DNA of 64,000 nucleotides, from contig NZ_JANXRJ010000052.1 in NCBI RefSeq assembly GCF_025353065.1, positions 54,718 to 118,717 on the forward strand, in the 5' to 3' direction. The stretch's first letter is position 1. Each line of letters starts with the position of its first letter. A model generated the notes under the pieces. The model had not been told where the DNA came from. It was given only the letters and a program-made list of their open reading frames with translations, and searched no databases. The stretch comes from Lapillicoccus sp. (GTDB lineage Bacteria > Actinomycetota > Actinomycetes > Actinomycetales > Dermatophilaceae). Below are positions 17,395-26,596 of the stretch, piece by piece. Both the position numbers and the translations under genes were made by a program.

Positions 17395-17939
17395 GCACCC
17401 TCGACTGGGTGGCCCTCGTCGCGGTCGTGCTGGTCGCCCTCGCGTGGTTCCTCTCCTACAGCGCGGCGCGCCTCGACCGCCTGCACGCCCGGGTCGAGGC
17501 GACGTATGCCGCCCTCGACGCCCAGCTCGTCCGGCGCGCCGAGGCGACCCTCGAGCTCGCCAACTCGGGTCACCTCGACCCGGCCACGGCCCTGATGCTG
17601 GCGGCTGCGGCGGCCGAGTCGCTGGCCCACGCCGATGCCGACGAGCGCGAACGCGAGGCCGTCGAGTCCGACTTCAGCGAGGCGCTCGAGGTCGCGCTCA
17701 CCCCCGAGGTGCTCGGCGACCTGCGCTCCGGTGACGAGATGACCCAGGCGGGGCTCGAACGCGTCTCCGCGGCGGGGGTGCGGGTGCAGCTGGCCCGACG
17801 CTTCCACAACGACGCCGTCATCGACGTGCGGCGGGTCCGGAGCAAGCGCTCCGTCCGCATCTTCCGGCTCGCCGGTCACGCCGAGATGCCCCGCACGATC
17901 GACTTCGACGACGCCCTCCCGGAAGGGCTGCACGACTGA
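17391..17939 (+). CDS. LemA-like membrane protein
   Basis: A 182-residue protein with one N-terminal membrane segment (WVALVAVVLVALAWFLS, residues 6-22) and a helical body. The sequence DRLHARVEATYAALDAQLVRRA followed by RRFHNDAVID, and a final aromatic and acidic tail, resembles LemA proteins, whose function is unknown. It overlaps pimA by GTGA and so is probably the last gene of the PIM transcript. Related actinobacterial clusters carry a similar gene or a NUDIX gene here. Confidence 0.65.
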   Translation: MSTLDWVALVAVVLVALAWFLSYSAARLDRLHARVEATYAALDAQLVRRAEATLELANSGHLDPATALMLAAAAAESLAHADADEREREAVESDFSEALEVALTPEVLGDLRSGDEMTQAGLERVSAAGVRVQLARRFHNDAVIDVRRVRSKRSVRIFRLAGHAEMPRTIDFDDALPEGLHD

Positions 17940-18076
17940 GCGACCACGCGGCACACCGGCCGGTGCTCGGGCGGCTGACCACGCCCGGCGGGGCCGAACC
18001 ACAACCTTTTCCCAACCCCCTCCTCCTACGGTGCGACGACCCCGGAGGCTCGACGAGGCGAGACAAGGATGACCGC

Positions 18077-18101
18077 TGCTGTCGGCTTCCCACCGACAGC
18101 A
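18077..18101 (+). promoter_or_regulatory. Hairpin touching the ribosome site of the multicopper oxidase gene
   Basis: TGCTGTCGG (18077-18085) and CCGACAGCA (18093-18101) form a perfect 9-bp stem with a 7-base loop. The last base of the stem is the first base of AAGGAG (18101-18106), the ribosome site for the GTG at 18114. The position suggests control of translation initiation or mRNA stability. Confidence 0.6.
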
Positions 18102-18113
18102 AGGAGCGACCTC

Positions 18114-20309
18114 GTGTCCGACCAGTCCACGAACACCCCACCGGATGGCGCGCTCTCGCGCCGCCTCCTCCTCAGGGTCGGTGCAGCCGGGATGACCGGA
18201 GCCGCCGTCCTGGCGGCCCGCGGAATCGGCGTCCCCTACCTCTCGCAGCGCGGGCTGCTCTCCGCTGACGGGGCGTTCGCAGCCACGGCGACCGCTCTCG
18301 GCGACGTGCTCTTCTACGTCGAGAGCTTCCCGACCAGCCCCCTCCTCCTCGCCCCCTTCCACGACATCCTGCCGATCCCTGCGGCCCTGGCACCGGCGTC
18401 GCCCTCGGAGTTCAGCAGGTGGCCCGATCCACCCGGCCCCGGTCAAGGCCAGCAGAACTCGCTGCGCAACCAGCGGCACCAGATCTGGTGCGACCAGATC
18501 GGCTCTCCCGACCCGCTCGTCTACAAGATCGACGTGCTGCTGCGGACGCACGCCTTCACGACCTCGCAGGTCCTCCCGATCGGCCCTGACGGCAAGCCGA
18601 CGATCTCGTTCGACCCTTCCGGCAACAGGGTCGCGGCCGGGGTCACGAGGGCTCTGCCCGCGAGCACGATCTATGGCTTCAACGGCACGTTTCCCGGCCC
18701 GCGCATCAACGCGGAGTACGGCAAGCCGGTGATCGTCCGGTTCGCCAACCGCCTGGACGAGAACCCGATGGGGCTGGACCGGCAGGACTTCGGGTCGCCC
18801 GACTGGTCGTTCCTCACCCACCTGCACAACGGCCACACCGCGCCCGAGAGCGACGGCAACCCGCACTACTCGATGCGCTACGGACCGCAGAACACCGGCT
18901 ACGCACCAGGGATGTGGGTCGACAACCTCTATCTCAACTGGCCCGCCGGGGGCGACGACCGCGAGAAGCAGAGCTTCTTCTGGTTCCACGACCACCGGAT
19001 GGACCACACGGGGTCGAACGTCTACAAGGGGATGGTCGGGATCTACCCGATCTACGACCCGAAGAATGGTCTGGACATGGGCGACGAACGTCAGGGCCTG
19101 CGGCTCCCCGGCGTGCGCACGAACCACTCCGACGGGAGCTTCGACGTCGACTACGACGTCCCGCTGGTCTTCTTCGACTGTCGGCTCGACGACGGCGTCA
19201 CCACCCACTAGGACATCCACGACGGGATGGGAGACTTCCCCGCGGCGAGGAACCCGGCCACGCACCCCGAGTGGTGGGGGAAGACGTTCTACAAGCACTT
19301 CCCCAACCACGGCTTCGTCGGGGACATCTTCACCGTCAACGGGACGGCCTACCCGGTGATGGAGGTGAAGCGGCGCAAGTACCGCTTCCGGTTCCTCGAC
19401 GCCTCGGTCTCGCGGATCTACGAGTTCAGGCTCATGAGCTCGACGCAGGGGCCGAAGTCATCGGCGTCCCTGGGCTACAAGGGCGACGACCTCGAGGGGC
19501 AGTACCGCATCCCCGACGCCCAGCAGTGCATGCAGTTCACCCAGATCGCCTCGGACGGCGGCCTGCTGCCCTTCCCGATCACCCGCGACTCCTTCGAGCT
19601 GTGGCCGGCCAAGCGGCGTGAGGTCATCATCGACTTCACCAAGTACCAGGACGGCACGCCGACGACCAAAGGCGACGTCATCTACCTCACCGACGTCATG
19701 AAGATGCCCAACGGGCGGATGTGGACCAGCTCGTCGCGCTTCTCTCCCGACCCGGCCTACAAGGTGCCGGTCCTCAAGTTCGTCATCGGCGACAGTGCGC
19801 CCGACGACAGCCAGATCCCCACGGCCATGCGACCGCTCCCTCCGCTCCCGAGCAACTGGCAGAGCCTCCTGGACAACCGGCTGATCTTCGAGGTGCAACG
19901 GGGCAGCGTCGCCGGCGAGACCGAGTGGCTCATCAACGGCAAGCCGTTCGACCCCACCGGCGTCGCGACCAGCCTCAAGAACACGGCGGGGCTCACCCCG
20001 CTGGCCCAGCAGAAGGTCAACAGCTTCAACCTGGGGGAGATCCGCAACGGCGGTGGCGGTTGGGTGCACCCGTTCCACCTGCACATGGAAGAGCACCGCA
20101 CCGTGATGCGCAACCAGAAGGACGTTACCCGGGGTGACCCGTCCCACCCCGACGACGTCTCGCGTGAGGACCTCGTCGCCCTCGACCCGGGTGAGTCCGT
20201 CGTCGTCTACCGCGGGTTCCGCGACTTCGTCGGTCCCTATGTCGCGCACTGCCACAACCTCGCCCACGAGGACCACGCGATGATGTTCGGCTGGGAGATC
20301 ACGCCGTGA
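18114..20309 (+). pseudogene. Tat-exported multicopper oxidase with in-frame amber codon
   Basis: One reading frame of 732 codons encodes a three-domain multicopper oxidase but is cut by TAG at 19209-19211 (codon 366). Both sides are in the same frame and read as one protein. A twin-arginine signal (SRRLLLRVGAAG) opens it. Copper ligands are all present: THLHNGH (about 235-241), WFHDHRMDH (about 291-297), HPFHLH (about 652) and HCHNLAHEDHAMM (about 712), with the type 1 and half the trinuclear ligands after the stop. The GTG at 18114 follows AAGGAG; an ATG at 18069 is less likely. One C-to-T (from CAG) or A-to-T (from AAG) change would explain the stop. It may be a fresh null allele, a sequence error or a readthrough site; the rest is intact. 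Confidence 0.8.
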
Positions 20310-21436
20310 CCGCCGGCCTGCGCAGGCCGGGGCCCGTTGTCGAGGCGACGGAGCAGGCCGCCGTCCCCTGGATGACGGTGCTGCCCCTCGCCGTCGTCAT
20401 GGACTACGCGGACGGCTTCTGGACGACCGCGCTCCGGGGCGCGGTCGGGTCGATCGACCGCACCGAGGCGCCCTTCACGGCCTGGTTGCGCTGGTCGACG
20501 ATGCTCCTGCCGGTCTTCGTGTTCGCCGTCCTCGCCGCCCTCCTCCTGGCGAGACGTCGGCTCCGACCCGACACACGTCGTCGCGACATCATCGGCGTGA
20601 CCCTCCTCGTCACGTTGGCCGGGACCCTGGCCGGAGCCGTGGTCCTCGCGATCAGCTCGGGGTACGACTACGTCCTTCAGGCGGCGCAGGTCCAGACGAT
20701 GGCGTCGATGGGACGGAGCTGCGCAGGATCCTGCCTGGTCTCCCAGCGCCAGGCCACCTTTGGGCTCCAGCTCCGAGCGGTCACGGTGGGCACCGAGATC
20801 CTCCTGGCGACCAACCTCGTCGTCGTGGGCTGGGTCGTCGCCCTTCGTGGTGGTCGAATCACGTTGCGAGGTAGGCCGATTCGTGCAGGGCAGCAGGGTC
20901 GGGACCTCCGTCCGCTCCTGGCCGTCGCCCTGGTGGGCAGCGCGGTGGTGCACCTCGCCGTCGTCCCGGAGCACCTCACCGAATGGCCGGCGTCTGCCGG
21001 CTTCTTCGTCGTGCTGGCGGCCGCGGAGCTCATGGTCGCCGTGGTCGTTTCCCGACGACCCCCTCGGACGCCGGCCCTCGCCGTCGCCGTCGTCGTCTCG
21101 GTCCTGCCCCTGGTGGTGTGGGCCTGGTCGCGCAGCGTCGGACTGCCGTTCTCGCCGGACACGGCGCCCGAGGCCATCGGAGAGGCCGACGTCATGGCCT
21201 GCCTCCTCGAGGTCGTCGCCCTCGTCGCGGCCGTCGCCGTCGCCGTCGCTCGCGGAGACGCGCCCCGAAGGCGCCTGTCCGGTAACGCTCTTCGTCTCGC
21301 TGTGGTGGCGCTCGTCGCCGTCACCGTGGTCGGACTGGCGGGCAGCGGCATCGACTGGCTCGACTGGCTCGACGGGTTCGACGTGTCCGAGCACGGGACC
21401 GGGCTGGTCATGACGACCGACGCCGAGACCGGCTAG
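20306..21436 (+). CDS. Polytopic membrane protein coupled to multicopper oxidase
   Basis: A 376-residue protein with seven or eight predicted membrane segments (for example MLLPVFVFAVLAALLLA, VVALVAAVAVAVA, LAVVALVAVTVVGLAG). The GTG start overlaps the oxidase stop by four bases (GTGA), so the two were made as a coupled pair. Between segments there are loops with Cys (GRSCAGSCLVS, near residue 134) and His/Glu (VHLAVVPEHLTEWP), residues that could touch copper, but no known family is recognised. The context suggests a membrane partner of the exported oxidase; this is inference. Confidence 0.7.
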   Translation: MTAGLRRPGPVVEATEQAAVPWMTVLPLAVVMDYADGFWTTALRGAVGSIDRTEAPFTAWLRWSTMLLPVFVFAVLAALLLARRRLRPDTRRRDIIGVTLLVTLAGTLAGAVVLAISSGYDYVLQAAQVQTMASMGRSCAGSCLVSQRQATFGLQLRAVTVGTEILLATNLVVVGWVVALRGGRITLRGRPIRAGQQGRDLRPLLAVALVGSAVVHLAVVPEHLTEWPASAGFFVVLAAAELMVAVVVSRRPPRTPALAVAVVVSVLPLVVWAWSRSVGLPFSPDTAPEAIGEADVMACLLEVVALVAAVAVAVARGDAPRRRLSGNALRLAVVALVAVTVVGLAGSGIDWLDWLDGFDVSEHGTGLVMTTDAETG

Positions 21437-21462
21437 CACTCCTGACCCCTCGGGTTGCACTG

Positions 21463-21495
21463 ACGGGCCCCCCGCCCTCGTGGCGGGGGGCCCGT
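21463..21495 (+). terminator. Strong hairpin terminator after the oxidase unit
   Basis: Arms of 14 bases (21463-21476, ACGGGCCCCCCGCC, and 21482-21495) are exact inverses with a 5-base loop. There is no T run. It lies 27 bases after the stop of the membrane-protein gene. Confidence 0.8.
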
Positions 21496-21586
21496 TCTCC
21501 GGGTCGTGGACCCGCTGCTCCGGGTGGACCCCACGGCAGTGGGGGTCCTGCGCACACAGGTGGCCCCGGCGCCCGGCAGACAAACA

Positions 21587-21622
21587 GGTGGCCCCACCTC
21601 CGGGCATGGAGGTGGGGCCACC
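21587..21622 (-). terminator. Strong hairpin terminator for the IPT/TIG gene
   Basis: Arms of 15 bases (21587-21601, GGTGGCCCCACCTCC, and 21608-21622) are exact inverses with a 6-base loop. It lies 14 bases beyond the stop of the convergent IPT/TIG gene. Confidence 0.8.
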
Positions 21623-21635
21623 CGTTCGGGACGGG

Positions 21636-24506
21636 TCAGGGGATGCGGGGGACCACCCACGCGTGACCACGTCCGGATCTCGCACCGGCACTGACGTCCT
21701 CGGTGACGTAGAGGGCCGACGTCGTCGGGTCGACGTACAACCCCTGCGCGAAGGGGAAGCCGGCCAGACCGCCCGGGACGAGACCCGGGTCGGCCGGCCT
21801 GGTGCAGGTGAGAGAGCAGTAGACGGTGGCCTCCGGGCTACCGCTGGCGGGGACCCGCCCGTTCGTCACGTAGACCACGCCGGGCGTCCCGCCGGGGTTG
21901 GCCGCCGTGATCGTCGATGCGTCGAACCGGAAGATCGTCGCGTTGGCGGCTCCGGGCGAGGCCGAGATGTAGATGACCTGGTGCTGCGCATCGGCGGCGA
22001 CACCGGCGACGAAGACCGGCGCCGGCGTGGTGAGGAAGGTGACCGTCGTCGTGGCGCAGGGCGCGGGGTTGGGGCTCACGACAGGGTTGGCGCACGACGC
22101 CGTGGTGTCGAAGTAGGTCGCCGCGTTGTTCTCCGGAAGGAAGATCCGGGTCCCGAGCATGGTCATGGTGCCGTTGATTCCCCGACTGGCTCCGGCCCCA
22201 CCGCCCTGGGCCTGGGTCACGGCCACGACGTCGACGGTCTGCGACCGCGGGTCGCCGAAGGCGGCGTTGATCCGGCGGATGTTGCCGTCGACGAGGTCTC
22301 CGACGTAGAGCGCATCCCTCCCCACGTCGAGCGCGAGGGCGTTCGTCTTGAGGTTGTCCAACAGCCCCGGCGCCATCCCGACGGGGGTGTCGATGGTCGC
22401 CGTCGCGGGGTGGAAGGTCAGGCGCCAGACGCCGGGGCTGCGGACGGCGTTGTCCGGGACGTAGACCCAGTGGCTTCCGTCCGCGTTGGGGCGGGGGTCG
22501 TAGACGGCCTGCCCCGGTGAGCCCAGCGTGAAGCCGGGGTCGCAGGCGGCGACGTTGGGGGCGTCGACGGTGGTTCCCGGCACGGGATCGAGCCGGCACA
22601 GCCCGTTTCCGTGGTCCGAGACCCAAAAGTGTCCGGTGCTCGAGGTGGTGTCGGGGATCCAGGTGACGCCACCCTTGGGCGCCGTGATGCCGGAGCTGAA
22701 CAGCTGCCCGATCGGCGTCACGTAGGTGAAGGTGTCGGCCGTCGAGACCGCGCTCGTCCCGATCGTCGTCGTCACCTGGACGTCCACGGTCGTTCCGTCG
22801 GTCCCGGGAGGGCTCACCGCCGTGCAGCTGGTGCCGGCGGCGACGCAGGACACCCCGGTCGCGGCAGCGGCTCCGAAGCTCACCCCAGCCGTCCCGTCCG
22901 GGTTGACCAGAGCCGTCCCGGTGATCGTCACGCTCGTCCCGCCGATGCTCATGCCGCGACCCGGCGACACCGCCGTGACGACCGGCGCCCCGGCCGGTGG
23001 CGCCGACGCGGCATACGTGAACTGGTCCGCGACCACCGCTGGGCTGGTCTGCGACTCCGCATTGGTGACGCGGACGTCCACGATGCCCGCGCCCGTCGCG
23101 GCCGGGCTGGTCACCGTGCAGCTCGACCCGTCGGCGAGGCAGGACACGCCGGTGCCCGACAGGGTGCCGAAGCGGATGGCCGTGCCGAAGGCGATCGGGT
23201 CGGCCGAGCCGGCGACGGTGTTGACGAGGTTGCGTCCGGCCACCGTGACCGCGAGGCCGCCGGCCACCGTCCCCGTGGCCGGGGTGACGGAGGTGACGAC
23301 GGGCTGGGAGGCCGTTCCGGCGATCTTCCACAGGTGGCCCTGGGCGTTCACCGGAGTCGCCAGCGGGAAGCTCGGGTCGTCGCCGACATAGACGTCGAGC
23401 GACGCCGGGTCGAGGGCCAGCCCGGTGATGTTCTGGTAGGTGGTGCGGGTCACCCCGTCGAAGGCCGAGGTGTATGCCGGGCTGATGTCCGTCGACACGG
23501 TGCTCTGTGCCCCGGTGGCCGGGTTGTAGGAGAGCACCTGCGCCGGCGTGCTGCGGGGGGCGTCCGCGATGTAGAGGACCCGTCCGTCGCTGGTCAGCCC
23601 GTTCGCGAACGCGACGAGCGGACCGCCGCCGGCGTTGGTGACGGTCGTCGCCGTGCAGAGGCCGGCGGGCGTGCAGGCCGGTCGGCCCGCGGTGCCGTCC
23701 ACGTCCCGGATCACGGACAACCCGAAGCCGCCGGTCTCGGCGATGTAGAGGTCGTCGTGGCGGACACCGGACCCGTCCGTGCGGGTGAAGACCTGGAGCG
23801 CCTGCGCGCCGCGGGCGTCCGACGTCGAGCCGATCCGGGTCACCGTCGGCGTGACAGTCGTGCCGGTCCGGTCCTTGCCCGACGGGTTGAGCACCTGCAT
23901 GACGTCGCCCGACTTGAGGTAGGCGACGTAGAGGCGTTCCGAGCCGTCGGGGGCCACCACCAGGGTCGTTCCCATGGCGCGGCCGCCGCCAGTGCCCCCG
24001 CCGACCGCGGTGACGTTGGGCACCTGGATCGTCGTCGCGCCCCCCAGGCTGTCGTTCGCCGTGGCGTAGGGGAAGCGCATCACCTGGTTGGTCTTGGTCG
24101 TGGTGTCGGCCACGTAGACCAGGCTCTTGGTCGCGTCGTAGACCACCTGACCGCCCTTGGCGGTGCCGTTGCACTTGGTCGTGCTCGCGCTCGCCGGCAC
24201 GGTCTCGCACAGACCGAGCGCGTTGTCGGACACCCAGAAGTGACCGCCGGCGCCCGGCAGCCAGGCTCCGCCACCCGGGCGCGAGAGACCCTGCGCCACC
24301 TGGGTGCCGGTGATACCGGCGGCAGCCGCGGAGTCGGTCGACAGGGCAGCCGGTGCGAGCGCTGCCACGAGACCGACGGCCACCAACGCGGCGGCCCGTC
24401 GACGCCTGCTCGACGGCCCAGGACCGTCCGGTCGGTCAGGTCGATCGGTCGGCGCCCTGCCGCGCAGGAGGCGTCCGTGCTGTTCCACTCGTGGCTGTGA
24501 GTCCAT
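21636..24506 (-). CDS. Large secreted IPT/TIG-domain protein with propeller-like repeats
   Basis: A 956-residue exported protein. A long basic start is followed by a signal segment (residues about 37-60, AALVAVGLVAALAPAAL). The body has two NHL/propeller-like parts, each opening with a GHFWVSD-x-x-x-GLC block (near residues 90 and 620) and holding blades such as LYVAYLKSGDVMQVLNPSG and LYVGDLVDGNIRRI. Between them are two IPT/TIG immunoglobulin-like domains (PVVTSVTPATGTVAGGLAVTVAG and PVVTAVSPGRGMSIGGTSVTI). The start is ATG 24506, preceded by GAGG; the frame stays open upstream through the SARP gene but that part is shadow. Function is unknown; binding or scaffolding at the cell surface is likely from the fold. 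Confidence 0.85.
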   Translation of the reverse strand: MDSQPRVEQHGRLLRGRAPTDRPDRPDGPGPSSRRRRAAALVAVGLVAALAPAALSTDSAAAAGITGTQVAQGLSRPGGGAWLPGAGGHFWVSDNALGLCETVPASASTTKCNGTAKGGQVVYDATKSLVYVADTTTKTNQVMRFPYATANDSLGGATTIQVPNVTAVGGGTGGGRAMGTTLVVAPDGSERLYVAYLKSGDVMQVLNPSGKDRTGTTVTPTVTRIGSTSDARGAQALQVFTRTDGSGVRHDDLYIAETGGFGLSVIRDVDGTAGRPACTPAGLCTATTVTNAGGGPLVAFANGLTSDGRVLYIADAPRSTPAQVLSYNPATGAQSTVSTDISPAYTSAFDGVTRTTYQNITGLALDPASLDVYVGDDPSFPLATPVNAQGHLWKIAGTASQPVVTSVTPATGTVAGGLAVTVAGRNLVNTVAGSADPIAFGTAIRFGTLSGTGVSCLADGSSCTVTSPAATGAGIVDVRVTNAESQTSPAVVADQFTYAASAPPAGAPVVTAVSPGRGMSIGGTSVTITGTALVNPDGTAGVSFGAAAATGVSCVAAGTSCTAVSPPGTDGTTVDVQVTTTIGTSAVSTADTFTYVTPIGQLFSSGITAPKGGVTWIPDTTSSTGHFWVSDHGNGLCRLDPVPGTTVDAPNVAACDPGFTLGSPGQAVYDPRPNADGSHWVYVPDNAVRSPGVWRLTFHPATATIDTPVGMAPGLLDNLKTNALALDVGRDALYVGDLVDGNIRRINAAFGDPRSQTVDVVAVTQAQGGGAGASRGINGTMTMLGTRIFLPENNAATYFDTTASCANPVVSPNPAPCATTTVTFLTTPAPVFVAGVAADAQHQVIYISASPGAANATIFRFDASTITAANPGGTPGVVYVTNGRVPASGSPEATVYCSLTCTRPADPGLVPGGLAGFPFAQGLYVDPTTSALYVTEDVSAGARSGRGHAWVVPRIP

Positions 24507-24660
24507 CTGTCGACCTCGATCGTCTCCGGAGCACCTGCGAGAGCGCTTCCTGTTGGTCCGGCCCGGATCGGCCGGTCTGTCTCGAGCTGCTCGCCCGACC
24601 TCGGGCCGGACACGAGAGCTCGTCTCCCGCTGGGTGCGGGCGTCAAGTAGCGCGGCGACG

Positions 24661-25710
24661 TCAGGCGGAGAGCGCGGGCAGGACGGTGCCGCGAGCCCGC
24701 TCGAGGAGCTGCTGCAAGAGGCGGCGGGCCTGCTCGACCGTGTCACCGCCGATGTCGGGGGGAGGGGTTCCGACCTCGCCCGTGCGACCGGTGCCGTGCG
24801 TCGTGGATCGAGCGGGGCGCTCGTGGTCGTGCAGTCGGACGACGGCGTCGACCAACGCTGCGAGGCCGCCGTCCCCACCGGAGGAGGTCCCCTCGAGGAG
24901 GCGTGTGAACGTGTGCTGGATGACCGCGCCCGGCGCGCAGCCCAGCTCGTCGGCGAAGAGGCGACGGCAGGCGGCATACGCCCTGATGCCGTCGATCGGG
25001 CGACCCTGACGCTCGATCGACTCCAGCAGGATCTGCCACCCGGCCTCGTCGAAACGCTCGAGATCGAGCAACGCGCGGGCCCACTGCTCGGCCAGGTCGT
25101 GACGCTGCACGTGCCCGGCGAAGGCCGCGGCCTCGGCCAGCGCTCGGCCCACCCGCTCGGCGTGCGCACGACGGGCCTCCTCCAACCACCCCCGTGACTC
25201 CTCGCCCGGAAGGAAGGGGCCCTCGACCCACTGCAGTGCCGCCGCGTGGAACCGCAGGGCGAGCTCGGGGCCGGTCTCCGGCCGACGGGCTCGGCGGAGC
25301 AGGTCGCTGAAACGCGTCGTGTCGAGCTCGACGACCGCCGGGTCGAGGGCGTAGCCACCGGGAACCGTGCGGATGGCGCTCCCGCTGCGGCAGGACAGTC
25401 CGTCGAGCCGCTTGCGCAGCACCCTGACGGAGGTCTCGAGGGTGCCAACGACCCCCACAGGGGGCTGGCCCTCCCAGAGGAGCCGCACCAGCCGGTCCTT
25501 GCTGATGGGGCGTCCCGGAGTCAGCAGCAGCGCGATGAGCAGGCGCCGCGGCTTCGCTCCTCCGAGCTGACGGGGCCCGAGGGCGCCCAGGTCGCCGGAG
25601 ACCGTCAGCCCACCGCACGTGGTGACGATGAGACGGGGGGAGCCGCCGCCTCCGCTACCGCTGTCGGGCCCGGTCCTGCTGTCCGTCGCGCGTTCTGTCC
25701 AGAGCTCCAC
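24661..25710 (-). CDS. SARP-family transcriptional activator
   Basis: A 349-residue regulator of the Streptomyces antibiotic regulatory protein type. An OmpR-like winged helix lies at about residues 30-105 (LGARQLGG-like GPRQLGGAKPRRLLIALL, ISKDRLVRLLW, LETSVRVLRKRL, GGYAL). A bacterial transcriptional activation (BTAD) helical domain follows (RAHAERVGRALAEAA to LGCAPGAVIQHTFTRLL). The GTG at 25710 is chosen because AAGGTGG lies upstream; a GTG at 25773 is possible. It sits 154 bp upstream of the IPT/TIG gene in the same direction and is divergent from a two-component pair, so it may switch on the exported-protein genes. Confidence 0.88.
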   Translation of the reverse strand: MELWTERATDSRTGPDSGSGGGGSPRLIVTTCGGLTVSGDLGALGPRQLGGAKPRRLLIALLLTPGRPISKDRLVRLLWEGQPPVGVVGTLETSVRVLRKRLDGLSCRSGSAIRTVPGGYALDPAVVELDTTRFSDLLRRARRPETGPELALRFHAAALQWVEGPFLPGEESRGWLEEARRAHAERVGRALAEAAAFAGHVQRHDLAEQWARALLDLERFDEAGWQILLESIERQGRPIDGIRAYAACRRLFADELGCAPGAVIQHTFTRLLEGTSSGGDGGLAALVDAVVRLHDHERPARSTTHGTGRTGEVGTPPPDIGGDTVEQARRLLQQLLERARGTVLPALSA

Positions 25711-25927
25711 GCGGCACCACCTTCCCTCGATGGGTCGAGCGTGTCCTGACCGGACGGCGCGGTCATCCACCACGTGGGGGGAGGTCCCTACCGAATCTTG
25801 GGGGTGGTCTCGCGGGTTAAAGGAGGATTGCCCGTATTTGCATGACCCGATCCGGCTATGTCATCCGTCATACGCGACCACTGATACTTGTCCCCGGGAC
25901 GCACCTCGGGGAAAGCGGTGGCCGTCG

Positions 25928-26596
25928 ATGCTTGATCACGTGGCGCCGCCCTCCGTCGCGGTCACGAGGGTGCTGGTGGTCGACGACCATCGCACGCTGG
26001 CCGAAGCGATCTCGATGGCCATCACGAGCCAGCCGGATCTCGAGTGCGTGGGTACCGCCCACGGGGTCGATGACGCCCTCGCCTTCGCCGCTCGGCTGGA
26101 CCCCGACGTCGTGGTCATGGACCTCCGGATGGCCGACGGTGACGGCTTGCAGGCGACCAGGCGGCTCCTCGCGGACGCCCCTCACGTCCGGGTCGTCCTC
26201 CTCACCGCGTATGTCGACCGTGGCCTCCTGCAACGGGCCATCTGGTGCGGCGCCTCGGCCCTGATGCCCAAGAACGGTGCCCTCGACGACCTGCTCCATG
26301 CGGTCCGGACGGCGCACCCCTCGCGGTTCATCGTCCCTCCGGACATCGTCACGGAGTCGATGCGCACGCCCGAGCCGCTCACCGGGACCCGTTCACCCCT
26401 GACGCAGCGGGAGTCGGAGGTGCTCGGGCAGCTGGCCGCAGGATCCGACGCGTCGACCGTGGCGCGGGCGCTCGGGATCTCGCTGCTCACGAGCCGGGGC
26501 CACATCAAGTCGATCCTGGGCAAGCTCGAGGCGCATACGCAACTCGAGGCGGTGATGACGGCCATTCGGCTCAGGCTGATCAAGGTCGATGACTAG
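25928..26596 (+). CDS. LuxR/NarL-type response regulator
   Basis: A 222-residue response regulator. The receiver domain holds VDDH (residues 18-21), the phospho-acceptor Asp65 in VVVMDLRMADGDG, and Lys in LMPKNG. The output is a LuxR helix-turn-helix (LTQRESEVLGQLAAGSDASTVARALG, continuing TSRGHIKSIL). The ATG follows GGGGAAAGCGG. The kinase gene overlaps its end by eight bases. It is divergent from the SARP gene, so phosphorylation may feed into the same regulon; that link is inference. Confidence 0.92.
   Translation: MLDHVAPPSVAVTRVLVVDDHRTLAEAISMAITSQPDLECVGTAHGVDDALAFAARLDPDVVVMDLRMADGDGLQATRRLLADAPHVRVVLLTAYVDRGLLQRAIWCGASALMPKNGALDDLLHAVRTAHPSRFIVPPDIVTESMRTPEPLTGTRSPLTQRESEVLGQLAAGSDASTVARALGISLLTSRGHIKSILGKLEAHTQLEAVMTAIRLRLIKVDD

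Noticed and set aside
19209-19211. TAG as pyrrolysine or reassigned codon
   Set aside because: TAG ends several ordinary genes here (response regulator, kinase, pdxS, yajC, the 20306 membrane gene), and no suppressor tRNA or Pyl gene is visible.
24507-25448. N-terminal extension of the IPT/TIG protein to 1,270 residues
   Set aside because: The extension is the wrong frame of the SARP gene; the signal peptide and ribosome site fit the ATG at 24506.
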